Positions 57,494 through 64,000 of a stretch of DNA of 64,000 nucleotides are shown here, in pieces. A program made the position numbers and the translations under genes. The stretch is from the NCBI GenBank assembly GCA_965261255.1, contig CBDHCQ010000004.1:62001-126000 (forward strand). The letters are read 5' to 3'. How positions within the stretch are numbered: the first letter of the stretch is position 1; each line of letters starts with the position of its first letter. This DNA is from Bin80 sp965261255 (lineage in GTDB: Bacteria > Bacteroidota > Rhodothermia > Rhodothermales > Bin80). The notes beneath the pieces were generated by a model. The model was given only the letters and a program-made list of their open reading frames with translations. It was not told the origin of the DNA and searched no databases.

Positions 57494-59839
57494 CTACTGC
57501 AACCTTACCCTATAGCCAAGAATCAACCTGTTGACATCAAAGAAATCCAGCGTGCTGAATTCAGTGAAGAATCTTGATGTTCCCCAAGCGAAAAACTCCG
57601 CGCCCACCAACAGGTTAAGGACGAGTTCGAAATCCGAAAAGCTTTCATCGACAAAAAAGCCTATCCCGGGGCCCCCGTACAGGTCCAGTGGTCCCACCCT
57701 GCGGAGATTCCAAGCGGCGGTGCCTAGCATAGCGACGGACAACTGGTCGATAATGCCAACGCTAACCTCCGGCAAAATCCGGAATCCGAGTCGAGAGAAG
57801 CGAAGATCTCCACGAATTCCGAACAAAAGCTGGGTTGCGCCTCCCATCCGAAGCCCCAGATGCGGCTGCAGCGCCGCCAGTCGCGGTTTACCGAACGCAC
57901 CCAGAATTCCCTGCCGCGTGGTGGTGTCCTCGGGTGCCATCACCATTTCCGTAATGTCGCGCTCGTGCTCGCGCAACCGGTCCAGTTCCTGGGCGACATG
58001 ACGCTCCATACGTTCCTCTATCTGACTCAGGATCTCCGCAAGTTCCGAAGCGGATATTCCTCCTCTTTCCGGCATCGCTCTTGCGACTTGGCTGGCGATT
58101 TCCTCGATCTGTTCCGGTGTAAGAGGATCTGCGGCCGAGTCAGGTTGAACCTGTTCTGCAGTTGGCGATACTTCCCGGGTTGTGATTTCTTCGTCCGGCA
58201 TCGTAACGACAAAAGGAGGCGAATTGGGTGCCCCCGCTGGCAAGTCGCCGAATCGAATATATATCTCGCCTACTTCGGGAACCGGGATCGTAACCGTTTG
58301 ACCGGATATATTGCTTGTTTGGCTCACTGCGGCCATCGTTGAGTCATTCGTTGCGAACTGGATGCGACTTGGGATTGCCAGCGTGTCGTTTACGGCAGCG
58401 ATGTCCGTTGGCATCGCACGGGCAGACGACAAAGAATCCAAACTCGCCCGCATTCGGGCCAGCTCCGCATTCACGGCTTCAACATGCGCTTGAGCCTCCG
58501 CCCGCTCGCTGGCCAACTGATTTTCCAACACGCGTCTGGATCCGCCGCCTAAGCTAAACTTAACCCCAAACGTATACATCCGGCTGCTGACGATCTGGCC
58601 GGGATCGCTGGCCGTCTCATCGGCAAGTGTGCTCATCAGCACGCTCCTCACGCTGCCGTTAAGCCGCAAGCCTGCCCCCAAACCCAAATCGAGCCCCACG
58701 CCGCCAATGGCGAAATTCCGGCTTGCAATTGAGAGTCCACTTTGATTGGCGAAACTTGCCTCTTCGCCTACATTCATGTATCCGACGCCCATGAGAACGA
58801 ACGGTACAATGTCGCGTCCGCCGCCTCTGGAGTTTATACGAAGATCCACCTCACCCCCGAAGTACTCCACTTCGCCGAATTCATCCGGCAGACCATCTTC
58901 AAATGCCACATCCTGGTCCGTGTTGCGCCAGTAAAAGCCGCGCATGCCGACGTACGGTCCCAGGTCAAAGCCGGCGGAAATCCCGGCCAAAGCGCGGGAC
59001 TCCGGAAAGCCCAGCGCCGCATTGAAATTGATCTGCCCGTAGAATGGCTCCACGGCCAATCGCAACCGGCTCCCTCTATAGATCTGTGTCCGATCGGAGT
59101 AAGCCATCATTCCGCCTTCGTGACCACCGAAGATCAGCGTCAACGACGCCGTCAGGGTTCGCATGCCCGCGTTCTTCCAGCTGAAGAGTCCGCCCGCCCC
59201 GGGCCTCATGCCACTTCCAGGAAGAAACGTTACTCCGGGATTCACCTGGTAGGCATACTCTTCGGCAGTCACCGAAAAGTTCATCCAGCGAGACAGGCTT
59301 AGGGCAAGGCCAATGCCGGCGCTTCCATATATGGATTCGGTGGACTCCAGCCCGTCTGGCTTAAACTCCAGGATCCCTGCTCCTGCGGTAACAAAGGGCA
59401 CGATTCGACCGTGCCACGCATTAATGCGCAGACTGCCGCCATAACGCCGCAAGTCAACCTGCCGACCCCCTAATGCCGGAATGCCCGGCCTTATGTTTCC
59501 TTCAAGCTCCCCGATGGTACCGTCCCCGAATCGGGAAAAGTCCGTCTCAACTGGGGCGTCGCTGAAGAAATAGTTGCCGCTCACCTCAACCCGATCACCA
59601 AACCTGAGGCCAAAGGCTCCGCCGTAAATGTCTCCGCTGGAGAGACCGGCTTCATTGCTGAAGCTCGCGCTGCTGCCGTATGCGGAGAGTTTATAGCTGA
59701 TTCCGCTGAATTGCGCCCGCGCTGCGGGGTTAATGCTCAAAAGACAGCAGACGAATAGTGCGAATATGATTCCGCTTGCAGACCCGAACCGCAGCGCTTC
59801 GACCAGCTGCCTACGGGTTGCGCTAATCAAGAGATTCAT
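57494..59839 (-). CDS. Large outer-membrane protein with several beta-barrel-like parts and a coiled-coil middle
   Basis: 781 residues with a signal peptide (FALFVCCLLSINPAARAQ). Residues about 30-250 and 260-430 are rich in alternating beta strands (YGGAFGLRFGDRVEVSGNYF, AGISAGFDLGPYVGMRGFYW), each like an 8-stranded porin-type barrel. The stretch 430-620 contains helices such as SERAEAQAHVEAVNAELARM and LAEILSQIEERMERHVAQEL. The last about 130 residues are again beta-rich and end FFDVNRLILGYRVRLQ, a barrel-type C-terminus. Each barrel part resembles outer-membrane beta-barrel domains found beside OmpA proteins. No function can be named. Confidence 0.7.
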   Translation of the reverse strand: MNLLISATRRQLVEALRFGSASGIIFALFVCCLLSINPAARAQFSGISYKLSAYGSSASFSNEAGLSSGDIYGGAFGLRFGDRVEVSGNYFFSDAPVETDFSRFGDGTIGELEGNIRPGIPALGGRQVDLRRYGGSLRINAWHGRIVPFVTAGAGILEFKPDGLESTESIYGSAGIGLALSLSRWMNFSVTAEEYAYQVNPGVTFLPGSGMRPGAGGLFSWKNAGMRTLTASLTLIFGGHEGGMMAYSDRTQIYRGSRLRLAVEPFYGQINFNAALGFPESRALAGISAGFDLGPYVGMRGFYWRNTDQDVAFEDGLPDEFGEVEYFGGEVDLRINSRGGGRDIVPFVLMGVGYMNVGEEASFANQSGLSIASRNFAIGGVGLDLGLGAGLRLNGSVRSVLMSTLADETASDPGQIVSSRMYTFGVKFSLGGGSRRVLENQLASERAEAQAHVEAVNAELARMRASLDSLSSARAMPTDIAAVNDTLAIPSRIQFATNDSTMAAVSQTSNISGQTVTIPVPEVGEIYIRFGDLPAGAPNSPPFVVTMPDEEITTREVSPTAEQVQPDSAADPLTPEQIEEIASQVARAMPERGGISASELAEILSQIEERMERHVAQELDRLREHERDITEMVMAPEDTTTRQGILGAFGKPRLAALQPHLGLRMGGATQLLFGIRGDLRFSRLGFRILPEVSVGIIDQLSVAMLGTAAWNLRRVGPLDLYGGPGIGFFVDESFSDFELVLNLLVGAEFFAWGTSRFFTEFSTLDFFDVNRLILGYRVRLQ

Positions 59840-60383
59840 AATTGGTGACGATTAGTTGCGTTTAGGCCACTTCACGCGGTAATCTTGGATTGCCCGGATA
59901 CGCGCACCACCGACTCTGGCGGAAGATTTTGCAGGTCGTCAGTGGCACAGCAGGTACGTAAGGCAAAACGTTACGGTGTAAGAAAGTTCTTCCCTTTGGT
60001 TCCACTCACCAGCCTAATAATTCCTCCGCCTCGCGCTGGTGCAAGACGTGATCCGATCACCAGACCAACGATAGGGATGCTGCCGCAGCCAAGTTGCCAT
60101 CTGGCACTTGGACCATACCTTGCGCATGGCCGGAGCGGTCGCTTACCTGCTCCCCGTGGCAAGACATAATATTGTGGGGAGTAATTAATAATTGCATCTA
60201 CAATAACGCAATTCAGTTTCCATAGAGATCCCCGGAAGCGACCTATGTAGCAACGCGATCATTTGAGGGGGCAATGGCTCGCCAGAGACACGTCTTTGCC
60301 ATGGGCGGGCGTGAACACGAAGTGCTCCAGCAGGTCGAACGAGCAGGCGATACAGTAATGCACGCACCGAAAAAGGTAAAGCG
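59840..60383. other. Gap between the outer-membrane gene and tRNA-Pro, no gene seen
   Basis: About 540 bases. The plus-strand open frame 59885-60169 has only a Pro/Arg-rich composition and no family signal. Confidence 0.5.
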
Positions 60384-60457
<74 letters not shown>

Positions 60458-60486
60458 AGTAGGGACGGCTAACGCGTGACGGGGCT

Positions 60487-60993
60487 ATGGGATCCGATGC
60501 CAAATCGTTACCTTTGGGAATGGAGCAATTGAATTTTCCGCCATACAATTTTGAGGTACGAAACGCGGACGGCAAAGTAGTAATTCTGGATCGCGTCCGC
60601 CAGCGTTTTGTACCATTAACTCCAGAAGAATGGGTACGTCAGCACTTGATCCAGTATCTCATTGAAGACTTGGATGTACCTAAGGGGTTTATCGCCTTGG
60701 AGGCCTCCATCCCGGCGCATGATCGTTATTACCGGGCAGATGTTGTCGTTTACGACCGAAAGATGCAACCGGTACTGATCGCTGAGTGCAAAAATCCATC
60801 CGTTAAGATCAAGCAGGATGTATTTGACCAGGTTGGCCATTACAATACGGTGTGTAAAGCACCTTATCTGTTAGTGACGAATGGTCTACAGCACTACTGT
60901 TATTGGATAGATCACAAGAATCGTGAATCCCGGTTCATGAATGAGCTTCCATCCTATCATAAAATGATATTATCCTCAATCAATGCTTCGTAA
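60487..60993 (+). CDS. Orphan type I restriction R-subunit N-terminal domain protein
   Basis: 168 residues, the HSDR_N-like nuclease domain only. TPEEWVRQHLIQYLIEDL is followed by YYRADVVVYDRKMQPVLIAE and CKNP, the PD-(D/E)xK pattern with Asp in RADVVV and ExK in AECK. Orphan copies of this domain are common in Bacteroidota genomes and have unknown roles. The ATG at 60487 is used; one at 60520 (MEQLNFPPYNFEV) is also possible. It overlaps the next gene by 11 bases, so it is cotranscribed with the CysQ-like gene. Confidence 0.82.
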   Translation: MGSDAKSLPLGMEQLNFPPYNFEVRNADGKVVILDRVRQRFVPLTPEEWVRQHLIQYLIEDLDVPKGFIALEASIPAHDRYYRADVVVYDRKMQPVLIAECKNPSVKIKQDVFDQVGHYNTVCKAPYLLVTNGLQHYCYWIDHKNRESRFMNELPSYHKMILSSINAS

Positions 60994-61936
60994 CACATAT
61001 TCGAAAGAGGTTTCGGTTGTCAAGACAGCTCTTGGTGTAGCGGCGGAGCTTTGCAGGAATGTCCAAGATCGGATAGCTGTTGCCAAGGGTGATCGAAGTC
61101 CGGTCACGGTGGCAGACTACGGAAGCCAGGCACTGGTTTGTCGTGCTGTTCGAGAAGCTTTTCCAGATGATCCGATTATTGCTGAGGAAGACAGTACGCT
61201 GTTAAGGATGCCTGAACAGTCTGCGCTTCGGGAAATGCTGACCAAACATCTCACGAATGTTCATCCAGAATGCACGTTGAGCGATGCGATGAGATGGATT
61301 GATTATGGTAGCGCGGAGGGTTTCAGTGACCGGTTCTGGACACTTGACCCGATTGATGGCACCAAGGGTTTTTTGCGGAAGGGGCATTTTGCTGTGGCCC
61401 TGGCTCTCATTTTAGACGGTGAGGTGGTAGTGGGTGGACTCGCCTGCCCGAAACTGGACGGCGGAACACTTGTAGCGGTACGTGGGCACGGAGCAACGCA
61501 AGGTAGACGTTTGATCAGCGTCAGCACTATTGATCGAGTAAGCGATGCAAGGTTTTGTGAGAGCATGGAGTCTGGGCATAGTGCACATGGGGATGCGCAA
61601 CGGGTTGCCGACTACCTAGGAATTACCACCGAGAGCAGGCGATTGGACAGCCAGGCGAAGTACGCGGTTGTTGCGCGCGGAGAGGCGGAAATTTACATGC
61701 GCCTGCCGACACGAAAGGGGTATGTTGAGCGCATTTGGGATCACGCGGCGGGAGCGTTGATCGTGAGCGAAGCAGGTGGGAGCGTTACCGATTGCAGAGG
61801 CATAGAACTGGACTTTACGTGCGGCAAGGGACTGACGCGTAATCGTGGCATTATCGCAACCAATGGTAAAATCCACGGCGAAGTGATCAATGCACTGAAA
61901 ACACTCAAAATAGGACAGAAGTTGCCCGAGGAATAG
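60983..61936 (+). CDS. cysQ: 3'(2'),5'-bisphosphate nucleotidase, CysQ/HAL2-like
   Basis: 317 residues of the FIG superfamily. Lithium-sensitive phosphatase motifs: SPVTVADYGSQALV, IIAEEDSTLL, WTLDPIDGTKGFLRKGHFAV and RIWDHAAGALIVSEAGGSV. The longer form with DPIDGTKGF resembles HAL2/SAL1 enzymes that hydrolyse 3'-phosphoadenosine 5'-phosphate to AMP, the by-product of PAPS use. The gene is overlapped at its start by the orphan HsdR-like gene and is followed 11 bases later by the alcohol dehydrogenase. Confidence 0.9.
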   Translation: MLRNTYSKEVSVVKTALGVAAELCRNVQDRIAVAKGDRSPVTVADYGSQALVCRAVREAFPDDPIIAEEDSTLLRMPEQSALREMLTKHLTNVHPECTLSDAMRWIDYGSAEGFSDRFWTLDPIDGTKGFLRKGHFAVALALILDGEVVVGGLACPKLDGGTLVAVRGHGATQGRRLISVSTIDRVSDARFCESMESGHSAHGDAQRVADYLGITTESRRLDSQAKYAVVARGEAEIYMRLPTRKGYVERIWDHAAGALIVSEAGGSVTDCRGIELDFTCGKGLTRNRGIIATNGKIHGEVINALKTLKIGQKLPEE

Positions 61937-61947
61937 CGGCGTTTCCC

Positions 61948-63060
61948 ATGAAAACACGAGCAGCAGTGTTGCACAGAGTAGGGGAGCCGTTGGTTATTGA
62001 GGAGTTGGAGCTTCAGCCCCCAAAGGCCAACGAGGTCCTTGTTCGGGTACATGCAGCAGGTGTTTGTCGCAGCGATCTTCAGGTAATGACCGGTAGCACC
62101 CCACACGTTCTGCCGGCAGTGCTCGGACATGAGGGCGCAGGGGCCGTCGTCGAATGTGGTAGTAAATCAGCAAATCTGCGGCCGGGTGATCGTGTGATAT
62201 TCAATTGGGCGCCAGCGTGTGGGCAATGCTTCTACTGTGATCTGCGCCGGCCGGCCCTCTGCAGTGTCACCAAGGATACCATTTGGGCAGGAGTCATGCA
62301 GGATGGAACCCCACGCATGTATCTTGGGAAGAGCCCAGTATATCAGTACTGCGCGCTTGGATGTTTTTCGGAATATGTGGTAGTTGCTGAAGCTGCATGT
62401 GTGCCACTCCCCGCAAACCTGAAGATCTCCATGCCTGTTGCTGCATTGATAGGTTGCGCCGTTACGACCGGCGTGGGGGCGGTACTGAATACTGCGCGGG
62501 TACCTGCTGGGAGTGATGTTGTGGTATTTGGGGCAGGCGGGGTCGGTCTATCGGCAATTCTTGGTGCAAGATTGGCTGGTGCAGGGCTCGTTATGGCTGT
62601 CGATCCTGTTCGAGATCGCCGGATTAAGGCTGCTGAGTTTGGCGCTGACGGGACTCTTTCCGGGGACGACCGGGATGCCTCCATAGTCCGGGAGCGCACT
62701 GAGAGCCGAGGAGCTGATTTTGTCATTGAGGCAACGGGTATTCCAAGTGTCCAGGAAGCCTGTCTGGAGGCTGTGCGACCTGGAGGTACATTGGTTTTGG
62801 CTGGTCTGGCACCGGTTGGAAGCAGTACGAGTTTTCCTGCTGCCCGGATTACCCGCGGGGAGATAACGATCACGGGATCATATTACGGCACTTCGGTGCC
62901 CAAGGATGATTTTTTGCGGTACGCTCGCTATTACTTGGAGGGGAAGCTTCCACTGGCCAGCATGATAACCCGACAGTATCCTCTTGAAGAGGTTATGCAG
63001 GCATATGAGGACCTTGAACAGGGTCGTTTAATACGGGGTGTGTTGCTAATGAACGGATAG
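61948..63060 (+). CDS. Zinc-dependent alcohol dehydrogenase (class III-like MDR)
   Basis: 370 residues of the medium-chain dehydrogenase family. Catalytic zinc ligands: Cys in AAGVCRSDLQ, His in LGHEGAGAVVE and Cys in LIGCAVTTGVGAV. The structural zinc site is CGQCFYCDLRRPALC. The NAD-binding fold is VVVFGAGGVGLSAILGARLA. It oxidises an alcohol or a thiol adduct with NAD; substrate unknown. It is the last gene of the HsdR-like-cysQ-adh unit. Confidence 0.93.
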   Translation: MKTRAAVLHRVGEPLVIEELELQPPKANEVLVRVHAAGVCRSDLQVMTGSTPHVLPAVLGHEGAGAVVECGSKSANLRPGDRVIFNWAPACGQCFYCDLRRPALCSVTKDTIWAGVMQDGTPRMYLGKSPVYQYCALGCFSEYVVVAEAACVPLPANLKISMPVAALIGCAVTTGVGAVLNTARVPAGSDVVVFGAGGVGLSAILGARLAGAGLVMAVDPVRDRRIKAAEFGADGTLSGDDRDASIVRERTESRGADFVIEATGIPSVQEACLEAVRPGGTLVLAGLAPVGSSTSFPAARITRGEITITGSYYGTSVPKDDFLRYARYYLEGKLPLASMITRQYPLEEVMQAYEDLEQGRLIRGVLLMNG

Positions 63061-63467
63061 CATGTGTTGACCAAAAGTTGGATCAAACCGTCAAAGTTCG
63101 GTGCGGGGTATCTCGAAACAAACGGTGGTTTGCTAACCTACCTATCCAGGAAGGATTAATTAGCAAATTCTTTAAATTGGCCGATGTGCATCAATAAATC
63201 TGTCCTCCCGTTGAAAACTGCGTGAGGGATGAATTCACTACAGCACGGATGCCGGGAATGTGTTGGCTACTCTGATTGGGTTGAGGAAGCTTGTATGCAA
63301 ACAAGTGGACTAACAGTTCAAGCATGTTCAAAGCCCGTATGTGTGATCAGATACCACATGCTGACTTAAAAACTATCGTTTAACCTCAGACACATGCACG
63401 TGCAGCCGGCATGCGCTTGGGTGGTAAACAATACTAGGGTACATTTCTTAATGAAGAGGTCTCTTGG
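63061..63467. other. Upstream region of the TonB receptor, no gene seen
   Basis: About 400 bases. I looked for a cobalamin riboswitch because these often precede TonB receptors, but no box sequence or matching folding was seen. Promoters are expected here. Confidence 0.5.
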
Positions 63468-64000
63468 ATGAATATTAACGAATCGGTTAGCGGACTAAAG
63501 ACGACATTACGACTGTTGATGCTGAAACCTTTGCTTTTTGCAGTTGCATGTCCGGTTTTTCTGCAGGCTCAGGATGTGGATACACTCAGCACTGTTGCCA
63601 TGGACGAAGTCGTTGTTACGGCGGATCGGTCCGAGTCCATGCGTTCGCAGTCCACCGGGGCAGTGAGCGTGCTAAAAAGTACGACGATCAGGCAATTAGC
63701 CGGTGTTCGGGGCTTGGCTGGCGCACTGCAGCAAGTACCTGGGTTCGCTATGCTCCATTTGGACGGCATAGGGTATGATGCACAGCCTATCATTCGCGGA
63801 TTTTATGGCGGCGGAGAAGCAGAATATGTTTTGTTAATGGTGGATGGGCAACCAGTAAATGCACTGGAAACCGGACTCGTAAACTGGGATCAGATCCCCT
63901 TGGTGGCTATTGAGTCCGTGGAAATCCTTCGCGGTGGGGCTTCATCGCTGTATGGTGATGCTGCGATTGGGGGTGTCATTAATATTGTAACAGATTCCGA
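63468..64000 (+). CDS. TonB-dependent receptor, N-terminal part (runs off the window)
   Basis: From ATG 63468 a signal peptide (LKPLLFAVACPVFLQAQ) is followed by a short TonB-box-like stretch, MDEVVVTADRSESM. The plug domain then begins: LAGALQQVPGF, QPIIRGFYGGGEAEYVLLMV, DGQPVN and EILRGGASSLYGDAAIGGVI with the closing NIVTDS. This is a receptor for siderophores, vitamins or sugars with a 22-strand barrel that lies beyond the window. The upstream region shows no riboswitch, so the ligand is unknown. Confidence 0.9.
   Translation, partial: MNINESVSGLKTTLRLLMLKPLLFAVACPVFLQAQDVDTLSTVAMDEVVVTADRSESMRSQSTGAVSVLKSTTIRQLAGVRGLAGALQQVPGFAMLHLDGIGYDAQPIIRGFYGGGEAEYVLLMVDGQPVNALETGLVNWDQIPLVAIESVEILRGGASSLYGDAAIGGVINIVTDS

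Noticed and set aside
63061..63467. Riboswitch upstream of the TonB receptor
   Set aside because: No cobalamin or other riboswitch consensus was recognised by eye in this gap.

Overview
The window looks like chromosomal DNA of a Rhodothermia-type bacterium (Rhodothermota/Bacteroidota lineage). The grounds are type IX secretion sorting tails (YPNPF-type) on two relic genes, a GldA/GldF/GldG-type ABC export operon, many periplasmic beta-propeller proteins, a TonB-dependent receptor, and weak use of Shine-Dalgarno sites. Coding density is normal in housekeeping blocks but low in several accessory stretches. Those stretches are full of insertion sequences and broken genes, many broken by one-base slips in short homopolymers. 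Either the genome is eroding or the assembly has small indel errors.

Layout. 1-11.8 kb: a partial secreted protein, a T9SS relic, a secreted S9 peptidase, a three-domain nuclease-helicase, a sorbosone-dehydrogenase-like propeller, a PLP decarboxylase, KDPG aldolase and a frameshifted methyltransferase. 12.2-13.8 kb: an IS1182-type element inserted at the end of an older IS1182 relic. 13.8-19.5 kb: a propeller/thioredoxin-like pair, then an accessory patch with a TIR/deoxyribosyltransferase-like gene and relics of a DNA methyltransferase and an HNH endonuclease. 19.5-28 kb: ROK sugar kinase, then a minus-strand operon gldA-gldF-gldG-DUF4340-htpG-propeller. 28.5-31.5 kb: a frameshifted glycerophosphodiesterase and an IS1634-type element.

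32-38.1 kb holds the most interesting locus: a tightly overlapped five-gene minus-strand operon encoding a PP-loop PAPS-reductase-like enzyme, a cysteine desulfurase, a GHKL (MORC/Hsp90-type) ATPase, an unrecognised protein and a DUF6339-like protein. The first two resemble the sulfur-mobilising pair of DNA phosphorothioation systems (DndA/DndC, SspA/SspD), but no other Dnd or Ssp gene is nearby. I infer a sulfur-modification defence system with an uncharacterised effector module. It lies between an IS1634 element with a tandem repeat on one side and a relic-rich stretch on the other.

38-46.7 kb is a relic zone: a T9SS/BNR-repeat pseudogene, an IS5-family element with TTAA target duplication nested in an IS1182 relic, a cassette of Cys-rich secreted peptide + beta-propeller + membrane-anchored thioredoxin-like protein, and an IS256-like transposase relic. 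Propeller/partner cassettes, intact or decayed, recur at about 14, 21, 43 and possibly 46 kb.

46.7-64 kb is a conserved chromosomal block: isocitrate dehydrogenase, dolichol-phosphate-mannose-synthase-like glycosyltransferase, pyruvate dehydrogenase operon (E1 alpha, E1 beta, E2), metallophosphoesterase, GH88-like hydrolase, lipoprotein sulfatase, a large outer-membrane protein with an OmpA partner, tRNA-Pro(CGG), an orphan HsdR N-terminal domain protein, CysQ-like phosphatase, a zinc alcohol dehydrogenase and the start of a TonB-dependent receptor.
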